A DNA stretch of 64,000 nucleotides from Bufo bufo (lineage: Eukaryota; Chordata; Amphibia; Anura; Bufonidae): the NCBI RefSeq assembly GCF_905171765.1, contig NC_053392.1, positions 38,076,956-38,140,955 on the forward strand, written 5' to 3'. The notes under the pieces are model-generated. The model saw nothing but the letters and a program-made list of their open reading frames with translations, was not told where the DNA came from and searched no databases. Position 1 is the first letter of the stretch. Each line of letters begins with the position of its first letter. A program made the position numbers and the translations under genes. Shown one piece after another: positions 34,651 through 44,002 of the stretch.

Positions 34651-34939
34651 CTTTCCTGTACTGTGAGGAATGAGGATCCTGATAACGCACAGAGATTTTA
34701 CCAAATGTTTAATGACTAACTTTTTTTTCTCAGATATTGAAATATATTTGCTGAAAATGTAAATCACATCACAGAGACTCCGAGCCGGCGCCTGTCTACA
34801 AATGCAGAGCAGATCACATAACATAGCGAGATCATTTTACAGCAGAGAAAGGAAAATAAAAAACATATGCTGTGTAAACTATGTATAAAAATATCAATTC
34901 AATTATTTTGTCCCAATTCTAAGTTACTTATATAGTCTA

Positions 34940-35210
34940 CTTCAGTGCTGGACTCACTGTACTGCTGGTGGAGTCACTGTGTACATACATTACTTATCCT
35001 GTACTGATCCTGAGTTACATCCTGTATTATACTCCAGAGCTGCACTCACTATACTGCTGGTGGAGTCACTGTGTACATACATTACATTACTTATCCTGGA
35101 CTGATCCTGAGTTACATCCTGTATTATACTCCAGAGCTGCACTCACTATTCTGCTGGTGCAGTCACTGTGTACATACAATACATTACTTATCCTGTACTG
35201 ATCCTGAGTT
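34940..35210 (+). repeat. 97-bp dispersed minisatellite, left part
   Basis: Units contain GTACTGATCCTGAGTTACAT, TATACTCCAGAGCTGCACTC and GGAGTCACTGTGTACATACA. About three units. It is interrupted by the DIRS element at 35211 and continues at 40928. Confidence 0.9.
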
Positions 35211-35378
35211 TTACAGCACGACACGGAGGCTCCTATTGCTATCTCTTCCTTTACTGTTCCACCAATAGCAGCAAAGAAAATTTACATAATGAACATCGTA
35301 ACCATAGTAACACAATGTCCCTCCCAAGACAGCCCCTATAACAGGCAGCTCCTCCTCTGGGTCTTCCTCTTTCTTTGC
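35211..35378 (+). repeat. DIRS left inverted terminal repeat
   Basis: 168 bp, starting TTACAGCACGACACGGAGGC and ending near CTTCCTCTTTCTTTG. Complementary to 40724-40927 except at the outermost part, where the right end has a different, longer extension, as in known DIRS elements. Confidence 0.92.
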
Positions 35379-36035
35379 TGCTGCCACCAGATAAGTGCTG
35401 CAATTTTTGTTCTCTCTGCGTTTAGTGCCTCAATTTTAATTGTTATTTTCCGATTGTGAGGCATCATCATTCTGTTTTATTTGTGATTATTCCCTTATAT
35501 ACCTGTATATTTTTACCCCTTATCTATTGCTCTGGAGGTGTTTTTATTGCTTGGCCTACTGGCTCCCATTCAGGGGGTCCTCCCCCCGCCCTTATTTCTA
35601 GGGTTTATTCCCATTAGTTGTATCTTCAGCTTTATACAGATTGCGCTTGCCTCTCCATCTCCCCCTTTTACCTGCGCTTTGCGCCCCGCTTTTCATCGGC
35701 ATCTGGGGCTCCAGGCCCTTCTCTGTGACGGCCGGATCTTCTTTCTCCGGCTTTGCCGGGCTCCGCGTACTCTCGCGAGATCCCGGCGGCCATTTTGGAT
35801 TCTGTCTTCCCAACTATCGCGGGATTTCGGCGGCCATCTTCAGTTCTGCTCGGCTGTGCATCGGATCGGTCGCATCTCCCTGCTCTCCTGCTCCTGCCGC
35901 ATCGCTTCTGGGGTGATTAACCCCTGCCTTGCCTTACCTTCCCCTACGCTAGGTTTTGTGAGTACTGGGACAGATTTCTAGTCCTTTTTTTCGGCCCTAT
36001 AGTCTCTGCTTTCTGTCACATAGAAATTTTGCATC
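35379..36035 (+). promoter_or_regulatory. DIRS 5' leader with TATA-less promoter motifs
   Basis: No gene. Contains the palindrome TCTCGCGAGA (35771-35780), a motif of TATA-less vertebrate promoters, followed by two YY1-like sites on the minus strand, AAAATGGCCGCC (about 35785-35796) and AAGATGGCCGCC (about 35830-35841), arranged as an imperfect direct duplication of about 46 bp. This looks like an internal promoter region near the RNA start; activity is inferred. Confidence 0.5.
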
Positions 36036-37600
36036 ATGTCAGCCCCTGACCAGCCTTCAGCCCAGGCCTGCCATCATCCTTCTGATGAGATGGAGATTGA
36101 GAGGAATGACCCTCATACATTGGCCCTACAGCAGTCGGTCTCAAGTGCCATAATGACTGCCATGGACTCCATGTCCAGTATGCTGGCTGCCACTGTTTCT
36201 CAGGCCCTTGCTGCACACCCTTCTAGAGAGGCCTTGCAGACTGCCCCTGTTAGGAATACATCATCTGATGCCATTGATGCTCCTGTTTCACAGGATAATA
36301 GAACTGATGAGCGTACTGCCACCCATGAGAGCGTGCAATGATCACGCAAGAGAGCCTTGCCGCGCCAGGCAGAAAGGGCGCGTACTTGGAAATGTGCTAG
36401 AGCACAACCGGGCACTGATTCTGACTCTGATAAGGGTTCAGACTTGGAGGTGTTTGAGGATCATACTTATCCCTCTGAGGAGGATACCCCTGATGTGGGA
36501 CATGAGGTCAGGGACCCCATCCCCTCTACTTCCACTGCGGTTGATTCAGCGTCTGCCTTGGCAGATCCTTCTGGCGAGCTTATGTTCAACCCAGACACCC
36601 TCCACCACCCTCGGTCGGCGGAATGGCTTCCGTCGGACCATGTGGGCAAATATTTAGAATCTCGGGTTCGCCACCCGTTGAGTAAGGAAGCTCGCAATAA
36701 GCTACGGGCGGAGTGCCCGAGGCCCCTGGTCCCTAACAAGGTCTGTGACACCCCGGTGGTCGACCCCAAAATGACCCAGTTTTTGGCAAAATCTGGCTGG
36801 AACCCCTGTAAAGGGTTGGACTCCGCATTGAGGAGTTGTCAGGATAAGCTCCTGGACGTTTTCGGGTCCCTGACTAAACTTTTAGAATTGGCTGAGACAG
36901 CCAGAGCAGATGGCTCACGGATAGACCCCGACGAGCTTCGAGGTTGGGCTCAGAGAGCGATTTTTATCGCTGGCAACGCCAATACATCTTTGGCTATTGA
37001 ACGGCGTAAAGCCATTCTTTTTAAAATAGACCCTAAGCTGGCTAATCTTGCCCTTACGGAGGCAGGTAAGGATGCACAGGGGCTGTTATTTGGCTACTCT
37101 TTTATCAAAGATCTGAGTCGATTTGTGGGTGCATTTACGGCCTTAGACAAGGCACAGTCCTCTATGCGTAGAGTATTTCAGGGACGGGTCTCCACCAGGG
37201 CCGGCAGTAGCAGGGGCCGCCTGTCCGGCCGATCCGCCTTTCATGCCCGTGGCGCGGGCCGAGGCTCCTATCACCAGAGACCTCCTTTCCAGGATCATAG
37301 AGACCCCTCGCCTTTCTTCCCGGCCAGAGGCGGCAATTGGCGTTCCAGGTCCTTCCGTGGGAACCCCAACTCCAGGAGACCCTTTGGTAAGTCTTCCCCC
37401 TGTGGGGGATTTTTCGGATCATTGTATCGGGGGCAGACTCCGTCATTTTTTCCGTGCCTGGTCAGACATCACTTCCGACCCATGGGTTTTGTCTACAGTC
37501 ATGGGCTTCCAGATCGAGCTCATAGACTCTCCTTACCTCCTCCCTCCTCCCCCCCGTTTGTTCTGTCAAGACCCGATTGCTCCCTGGTAGACCTAGAGCT
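36036..37600 (+). pseudogene. DIRS gag-like ORF (one nonsense codon)
   Basis: Starts at ATG 36036. The first 101 codons end in TGA (36339-36341, after HESVQ); the same frame then continues open past 37600. The N-terminus is Met/Ser/Ala-rich; then an acidic block (SDSDKGSDLEVFEDHTYPSEEDTPDVG). A conserved helical region follows (NKVCDTPVVDPKM, FLAKSGW, GSLTKLLELAE, AIFIAGNANTSLAIERRK), and an Arg/Gly/Ser-rich tail suited to RNA binding (GRLSGRSAFHARGAGRGS). This is the usual layout of DIRS ORF1. Pol starts in an overlapping frame near 37300. Confidence 0.85.
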
Positions 37601-39410
37601 AGTATCGCTCTCCCACAAGGGTGCGATAGAAAGGGCGCCTCCTTTTCACAGGAGGGTCCTCAGCAATATCTTTCTGGTCCAGAAAAAGGGCGGTCAGATG
37701 CGCCCGGTTATAAACCTTCGGTCTCTGAATTCAAGATGGAGGGGATTCACCTCCTCAGAGACTTGCTTATGCCGGGGGATTGGATGGTGAAACTGGACCT
37801 CAAGGATGCTTACCTGACGGTACCAATTGCCCCCCAATCCAGGGACCTTCTCTGTTTTCTGTGGGGAGGAGAGACTTGGCGGTTCACCTGTCTCCCTTTC
37901 GGCCTGTCCTCCGCTCCTTGGTGCTTCACCAAGCTGATGCGTCCGGCCATGTCTTGGCTTCGCAGTCGGGGTGTACGTCTGATTGTTTATCTGGACGACA
38001 TTCTTATCATGCATAATTCCAGGTCGACCTTGCTGGAACATCTAGGCTGGACGTCGGATCTGCTTTCACGCCTCGGTTTTCTCCTCAATTTGGAGAAATC
38101 TTGCCTGACCCCTCTACAGAGGATGGAATTTCTGGGGTTCACGGTGGATTCAGTGTCCGAATCCCTCAGCCTCCCGACGTCGAAGCTGCGCTCAATTCGG
38201 AAAGAACTGCGACACGCCCTGTCTACCCCTCAGTTGACCTTGCGGCATCTGGCCCGCATCATCGGCCTGCTCGCCTCTTCCATCCAGGCGGTGTTTCCTG
38301 CTCCGCTGCATTATCGAGCCCTGCAACGCCTGAAGATTGCACACCTCCGCTCAGGTGCGGCGTTTGCGGATTTGGTTACCTTGGACTCAGAAGTCAGGGA
38401 GGAACTTCACTGGTGGATCGACAACTTGGAGGCATGGAATGGCAAGGCGATTTTCGGCCTTCAACCAGAGTTTACGGTAGAATCGGATGCGAGTCTGCAG
38501 GGCTGGGGTGCCCACTGCAACGGGGTCTCCACGGGCGGCCGCTGGACGACGGACGAGACGCACCTTCACATCAACGCGCTGGAACTGCTGGCCGGATCTT
38601 TTGCCATTCACCAATGGGATGGCTCATGCCTGCATCCTCCTGCGTATGGACAACGTGTCTGCTGTCCGTTACGTCAATTGTTTGGGTGGTACCCAGTCGG
38701 CGACTCTGGCTCGGCTTGCGAAGGAGTTTTGGTCCTATTGCCTTTCCAAGGACATCATGGTCCAGGCGGAATTCCTTCCTGGCCTCCACAACACTCGGGC
38801 GGACCGGAGTTCCCTTTGTTTTACGGACGGCAGAGATTGGCGGCTGGCCCCGAACATATTTTCCGCGATATCGGACGTCTGGGGTCCCTTCTCTGTGGAC
38901 CTGTTTGCTTCACGGCTCAACGCGCAGCTTCCTCGATTCTTCAGCTGGCGCCCGGATCCGGGAGCGGAGGCGGTGGACGCATTCCTGCAGGATTGGTCGA
39001 GCTCCCTTCTATATGCATTTCCTCCGTTTGCAATGATTCCGAGGATGCTGCTTCAGGTTCGTCGCCAGAGGGCCGAATTGATGGTGGTGGTTCCCTTTTG
39101 GGGGACTCAGAGTTGGTTCCCGGCTCTGCTGGAGCTTCTTGTGGACATACCTTTTCTTCTTCCAGACCACGTAGATCTTCTTCGCGATCCCAGGGGGTTG
39201 AGCCATCCGCTTCTGCTGGAAGGATCCCTACAGTTGCTGGCGTGCCGAATCTCAGGATACCTGGAGAAGTCGAGGGCGTTTCGGAGGCAAATAGACGCCT
39301 CCTGGACAATGCACGGGCTCCCAGCACTAGAAAATCTTACCGGGCAGCTTGAGGATCTTGGTCTAGTTGGTGCCTTGAACGGGACTTTGATCCCATTTCG
39401 GCACCTGTGA
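37300..39410 (+). pseudogene. DIRS pol: reverse transcriptase, RNase H, methyltransferase-like (frameshifted)
   Basis: Entry in one frame (GGRLRHFFRAWSDITSDPW, near 37425-37480), a shift near 37580 into FLVQKKGGQMRPVINLRSLN, then a small deletion near 37735 and a third frame with FKMEGIHLLRDLL, MVKLDLKDAYLTVPI, FGLSSAPWCFTKLM and the active site IVYLDDILI. RNase H shows VESDASLQGWGA and INALELLAGSFAI. A shift near 38620 leads to RMDNVSAVRYVN and the DIRS methyltransferase-like part (PRFFSWRPDPGAEAVDAF, YAFPPFAMIPRML, VPFWGTQSWFPALLELL), open to 39410. RT catalytic residues are intact; three frame changes disable the polyprotein. Confidence 0.9.
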
Positions 39411-40195
39411 GTCATTTGTTACAATTTCTTACCTCCTTGTTTGAGGCCGGTAAAGCTTATAGAACTATCAACCTCTTTCGGTCCGCTATTTCCTCTACTC
39501 ATCAGGGCTTTGATGGTACGCCTGCGGGCCAGCACCCTTTTGTTTGCCGCTTGCTTCGTGGCTCGCGTCTTGCTCGTCCTCCACGTCCTCGGTTTGTGAC
39601 CACTTGGGACGTCTCGTTGGTTTTGTCGTTTTTGTCTGCTTGGCCCAGCAATCCGGATCTTTCCTTGAGACAATTATCTGCTAAGTTACTTGTACTTTTC
39701 TGCCTTATTTCCTGCAAACGGGTGTCGGATGTTCGGGCTCTGGATCATGACGCTAGATCCTTCACTCCGGAGGGTGTCTCCTTCAATATTTCTAGACGTA
39801 CCAAGACTCACATCAGAGAAGTTTCATACCCTAGTTTCCCGTCCTCTCCGGCTCTTTGTCCGGTGGCTTGCTTGCGGGAATATGAATCCCGGACAAGGGC
39901 TTACCGCTCTCCCTTGGTCCCACAGCTTTTCCTTTCTATTCGCCATCCTTTTGGGCCGGTCTCCAGTCCGACTTTAGCTCGTTGGATGAAGTGGGTTATG
40001 TCCCTTGCGGGTATCGATACTGCTATATTTACGGCGCATTCGGCGAGAGGAGCATCTGCCACCGCTTTGGCGATTTCTGGTGCGCGTATGGAGGACATCT
40101 TACGTCTGGCTGACTGGTCTAGTGTCACGACGTTCAGGGAGTATTATTTTCGTCCTCCTCCTCATTTGTTTGCTTCTGTGATTTCTCAGCTTTGA
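39230..40195 (+). pseudogene. DIRS tyrosine recombinase (one nonsense codon)
   Basis: Overlaps the end of pol in a different frame, as usual in DIRS elements. The N-terminal part (LLDNARAPSTRKSYRAA) ends at a TGA (39350-39352) where a Trp codon is expected; the same frame continues (WSSWCLERDF, then open from 39407 to 40195). Catalytic residues of the family are present: Arg in SCKRVSDVRALD (about 39719), H-x-x-R in TAHSARGASATA (about 40035), and Tyr in TFREYYFRP (about 40140). The enzyme recombines the circular DNA intermediate into the genome (family knowledge). A single codon blocks it. Confidence 0.92.
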
Positions 40196-40199
40196 ACTA

Positions 40200-40297
40200 G
40201 CAATAGGAGCCTCCGTGTCTTGCTGTAAAACTTATTGATTTTCCTAGTCTACGACGTAAAGTCATAGTTTTATTAAAGACACGGAGGCGAGTATTGC
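40200..40297 (-). repeat. DIRS internal complementary region
   Basis: 40200-40230 is the reverse complement of the left end of the element (one mismatch in the AGCACG/AGCAAG position), and 40231-40297 is the reverse complement of the right end. Read on the minus strand it is right end joined to left end: AATCAATAAGTTTTACAGC. It therefore matches the circle junction with a single GTT. In the accepted model it templates completion and circularisation of the cDNA. Confidence 0.93.
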
Positions 40298-40723
40298 CCA
40301 CCCTGCTTTACGGCCCGCCCAGTTATTAATTATTTATTAATTATTAATTATTTATATATTTATTTATTTATGTATTGTGTTTTCGGAGGAGGTTATGTTT
40401 TATTGTGTTTGTTTATATATTTATTGTATTTATGGTGTTTATTTTTACTTTTGAAGTTTGATAGATGGTTTTACGCTTCATTTCCGGTTATCGACTATCT
40501 GACTTGATTTGTTCCAGAATGATATTTACTCTGGCCATATTCTTTATTTTATTTCAGGATGAGAGTTCGCTGACTTCCAGGATCTGCGTCCTTCTAATTT
40601 TCCATCTAAAGTGTTAGCCACGTTGGCTTCGATTGAGTGGTTCGGTGGGAGCTGTGTCGTTTCGCTTCCAGTTTCCGGTTCTAGTTGACGGTTCCAGTTG
40701 ATTTCCAGTTACGGTGCCAGGTT
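40298..40723 (+). other. DIRS 3' untranslated segment
   Basis: No gene. Starts with an AT-rich stretch of TATTAATTATTTAT-like motifs (40322-40375) and then TTTATTG-rich sequence. Next to the right inverted repeat is a run of GTTCCAGTTGATTTCC-like short repeats. Confidence 0.6.
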
Positions 40724-40927
40724 CAAAGAAAGAGGAAGACCCAGAGGAGGAGCTGTCTGTTATAGGGGCTGTCTGGGGAGGGACATTGTGTTACTATGGT
40801 TACGATGTTCATTATGTAAATTTTCTTTGCTGCTATTGGTGGAACAGTAAAGGAAGAGATAGCAATACTCGCCTCCGTGTCTTTAATTAAACTATGACTT
40901 TACGTCGTAGACTAGGAAAATCAATAA
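40724..40927 (+). repeat. DIRS right inverted terminal repeat with extension
   Basis: Inverted copy of 35211-35378 plus a terminal extension (GACTTTACGTCGTAGACTAG ... AATCAATAA) that is absent from the left end but is present in the internal complementary region. Confidence 0.92.
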
Positions 40928-41873
40928 GTTACATCCTGTATTATAGTCCAGAGCTGCACTCACTATTCTGCTGGTGCAGTCATTGTGTACAAACATTACA
41001 TTACTTATCCTGTACTGATCCTGAGTTATATCCTGTATTAAACTACAAAGCTGCACTCACTGTTCTACTGGTGGAGTCATTGTATACATACAGTACATTA
41101 CTTACCCTTTTCTGATCCTGAGTTACATCCTGTATACTCCAGAGATGCACTCACTATTCTGCTGGTGGAGTCACTGTGTACACACATTACTTATCCTGTA
41201 ATGATCCTGAGTTACATCCTGTATTATACTCCAGAGCTGCACTCACTATTCTGCTGGTGGAGTCACTGTGTACATACATTACATTACTTATCCTGTACTG
41301 ATCCTGAGTTACATCCTGTATTATACTCCAGGGCTACACTCACTGTTTTTCTGGTAGTCACTGCTTATTCTATACTGATCCTGAGTTACATCCTGTAAGA
41401 TACTCTAGAGCTGCACTCACTATTCTGCCGGTGGAGTCACTGTGTACATACATTACTTATCCTGTAATGATCCTGAGTTACATCCTGTATTATACTCCAG
41501 AGCTGCACTCACTATTCTGCTGGTGGAGTCACTGTGTACATACATTACATTACTTATCCTGTACTGATCCTGAGTTACATCCTGTATTATACTCCAGAGC
41601 TGCACTCACTATTCTGCTGGTGGAGTCACTGTGTACATACATTACTTTACTTATCCTGTACTGATCCTGAGTTACATCCTGTATTATACTCCAGAGCTGC
41701 ACTCACCATTCTGCTGGTGGAGTCACTGTGTACATACATTACATTACTTTTCCTGTACTGATCCTGAGTTCCATCCTGTATTATACTCCAGAGCTGCACT
41801 CACTATTCTGCTGGTGTAGTCACTGTGTATATTAATCACATTACTTATCCTGTACTGATCCTGAGTTACATCC
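40928..41873 (+). repeat. 97-bp dispersed minisatellite, middle part
   Basis: About nine units of 97 bp, same family as 34940-35210, some with internal deletions (near 41340-41400). Short reading frames repeat through it without a plausible product. Interrupted at 41874. Confidence 0.92.
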
Positions 41874-42530
41874 ACTGAGGAAGGGGCCTTGTTACCCCGA
41901 AACGCGTAGGGTAAAGACAGTGAGGGAGCATCAAGAAGCAACACCTTGAAATCGCATATTTACAATTGGAATGCGAACATCTACAGATCATCGCTACTAC
42001 CATCTATTTGAAAACCCCGCCTGGAGTCACAAGTCACCTGACCGCCCAGCAAACCACGTGGGACGCCACACAGGTCCTGGAAGGTCAGAGCGGTGAAAGT
42101 AAACTGCAACGCTACCCAGGAGAGAGGGGAAAACGCATAAACTTTACCGACAGGTCCTTGAAGCTCACAATTGGAGCATTGCACCTGATAAGCTGGTGTT
42201 CAAGCGGGCCGAACACAGGAGCGGTAAAGTACTCATTCAACTATTGCTAAATTTATGGATGCTAATGACTTTTTTATAAACGGTGCAAATTCACAGTCAC
42301 AAGTGTAACTTACAGTCACAAGTGCCTTTGGACTATTTTGGCCTAACAGCCCCCCCCCCCCCTAAGGATTTTCAGTGCATAGAGTTTTAGTCTAAGTTTT
42401 AACATATTGTTTTAGTGTATAAGTTTTATGCAACATGTTGTAAATTTTTTAATGTGATATATAAAAATATCTGATATATAATCCAACTTGTCTATGGTTG
42501 CTTGATATTGAGTGACGCCCAACTTAATAA
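41874..42530 (+). mobile_element. Penelope-like/hammerhead-bearing retroelement fragment
   Basis: A 657-bp insertion in the minisatellite, flanked by ACATCC on both sides (41868-41873, 42531-42536). Its first bases hold a hammerhead-like core (see 41875-41908), followed by about 330 bp of non-coding sequence, a C14 run near 42349-42362, and AT-rich DNA. Hammerhead motifs in frog and fish genomes are often part of Penelope-like element ends, which is why I suggest that class. No RT is present, so class assignment is uncertain. Confidence 0.5.
41875..41908 (+). ncRNA. Hammerhead ribozyme-like core
   Basis: CTGAGGA (fits CUGANGA), a 4-bp stem GGGG/CCCC with an 8-base loop, then GAAAC, which together form the conserved hammerhead core. 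It is followed by the self-complementary CGCG (short stem III, possibly pairing between two molecules) and GTA as possible cleavage triplet. The upstream strand of stem I would lie in the flanking minisatellite, so this copy is likely inactive alone. Confidence 0.5.
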
Positions 42531-42622
42531 ACATCCTGTATTATACTCCAGAGCTGCACTCACTACTCTGCTGGTGCAGTCATATATATCACATTACTTA
42601 TCCTATAATGATCCTAAGTTGC
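42531..42622 (+). repeat. 97-bp minisatellite, right remnant
   Basis: Last unit of the family, resuming ACATCCTGTATTATACTCC after the fragment and ending GATCCTAAGTT where the Gypsy-2 LTR begins. Confidence 0.85.
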
Positions 42623-43750
42623 TGTTACGAGGGTGTCACAACCTATTGCTGAACCTGTTGTGCCTGGGGTCAGAAGGTCGTAGTGGGTGGCTACTCATTT
42701 GGTTTTAAGAGATCGCTCCATGACCTAGTGGTGGGAATTGATTCCGGTCCAGGTTTTCCTGCTTAGGTTTGCAATACTTTTTGTCCCATTTTGGAATCTG
42801 TAGCTTTTCCTTTCAGCTGTTCTCTGTCAGCCACTCGCAGCTACTATATATTCTTCCTTTCTGCTTCCCTTGCTGCCAGATATAGACCTTCTTTTTCAGA
42901 TCTTCTATTCTGACCTCTGATGAAGTTGGAGTTGCTGTGGAGCTGTTGGAACTGGTGCTGTCAGATCTCCGGTTCTCTTCTGTCTGTTGTCTCTCTTTGG
43001 GGATTGTTTGTGGTGTTTGCGTTGATTGTCCTCTCCCTGTTGTTACCCTAGGTGTCAGTGGTGAGGACTAGTGCTCCCACCGCCCTACTCACTACCTAGG
43101 GCTTATTTCAGGGTAAGCCAGGGACGAGGCAAGTGATCGGCGTATGGGTTAGCAGCCCATCTAGGGACGTCAGGGCATCCAGGTGCCAGTGCTAGGTGAG
43201 TTAGGGGTCACCACTCCCCCTCTCTAGTGGTAGGGTACTCCCCTTCCCTCTGCGCCGCACATCTGTTACCTGCCATATCAGATGTGATATTATATCTGGC
43301 CCTTATTTTTGGAGGGGTGAAACATTATTTTTTTTTTTTTAAGATCCACTTTGGATCCTATTGCTGCTCTGACAAAGCAGTTGCAAGGTCTATCTCTTGA
43401 AGTGACAAAATTGAGGACGTCGGTCGTTCCGCAGCAGCAGCTGCAGCAAATCTCGAGCCAAGTGGTTGCTATGGGTAACCAGGTCAATCTGGAACCTAAG
43501 GTTGCTCTCCCTGACAGATTTTCTGGAGGGAGAGACAAATTTGTGGTGTTCCAAGAAGCCTATAAATTATATTTCAGGCTGCGCTCCAATTTATTCTGGT
43601 AATGAGGAACAGCGGGTGGGGATTGTTATCTCCCTTCTTCAAGGGGATCCTCAATCCTGGGCTTTTTCATTACCAGCTGGTACCCAGGTCCTCCGTTCGG
43701 ATTTTTGAGGCCCTAGGTTTCATATTCGATGAACCTGACTGACTCTCTAA
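42623..43750 (+). mobile_element. Gypsy-2 copy ii (LTR, leader, gag start)
   Basis: Starts TGTTACGAGGGTGTCACAAC, an LTR-like start, and matches Gypsy-2 copy i over its length without the insertions of that copy. It thus gives the pre-insertion sequence for the joints at 5763/27620 and 28009/29029. The LTR end is probably near 43280 (CTGCCATATCA); TTTGGAGGGGTGAAAC near 43310 may be a primer binding site. It is cut at 43750 by hAT-C. Confidence 0.85.
43351..43742 (+). pseudogene. Gypsy-2 Gag, copy ii (N-terminal part, frameshifted)
   Basis: Same Gag as at 29066. DPIAALTKQLQGL, a Gln-rich linker, LPDRFSGGRDKFVVFQEAYK, then a frame change after RLRSN; the second frame carries NEEQRVGIVISLLQGDPQ. 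The same frame break in both copies suggests it was inherited from a common defective source. Ends where hAT-C is inserted. Confidence 0.85.
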
Positions 43751-43937
43751 TAGAGATGGCCTTGCGGTTTGCGGTGAACTTTACTCATTTGCGGTTTGCC
43801 GAACATGTGAACATATGGCGATATTCGCCGGCGCCATATTCTTTTACATTGAGAATAACTTTGACCCATGACACATCCATCAGGTGGGACAGGACAGCCA
43901 ATTGAGACATTTCAGCACATGGACATACCCCCTACCT

Positions 43938-44002
43938 TATAAATAGACCTGATCTGGCTGCCATTTTTCATTCTGTCTTTTGTCAGTGTAGGGAGAGGTT
44001 GC
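43938..44002 (+). promoter_or_regulatory. Candidate core promoter of hAT-C transposase
   Basis: TATAAATA (43938-43945) followed 37 bases on by TCAGTGTAGGGAGAGGTTGC (43983-44002). The second motif is identical to that in hAT-A. The transposase ATG is at 47164, so after removing hAT-D the 5' leader would be about 700 bases and would include the 168-bp repeats. Confidence 0.55.

Larger units (their letters stand above)
35211..40927 (+). mobile_element. DIRS1-like tyrosine-recombinase retrotransposon, structurally complete
   Basis: Has all DIRS hallmarks: inverted terminal repeats (35211-35378 and 40724-40927), a gag-like ORF, RT, RNase H and methyltransferase-like domains, a tyrosine recombinase, and an internal complementary region (40200-40297) matching both ends. 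It is flanked by GTT on both sides (35208-35210, 40928-40930) inside a minisatellite whose consensus is CCTGAGTTACATCC, so the target can be read without the insertion; there is no longer duplication. Integration by recombination of a circle at a short shared sequence is the accepted model for the family. ORFs have two nonsense codons and three frameshifts. Confidence 0.95.

Noticed and set aside
34292..34666. 124-codon plus-strand frame in the T2R region
   Set aside because: It is antisense to the receptor coding sequence, shows no domain and follows the receptor's codon pattern.
34650..34824. Upstream in-frame Met for the T2R gene
   Set aside because: It would add 58 residues without a signal peptide or membrane helix, and T2Rs start directly before helix 1 with a short N-terminus.
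36339..36341. TGA in the DIRS gag as programmed readthrough
   Set aside because: The TGA is followed by TCA, without the CTA context typical of readthrough, and another TGA interrupts the recombinase; ordinary nonsense mutations are simpler. Comparison with other copies would settle it.
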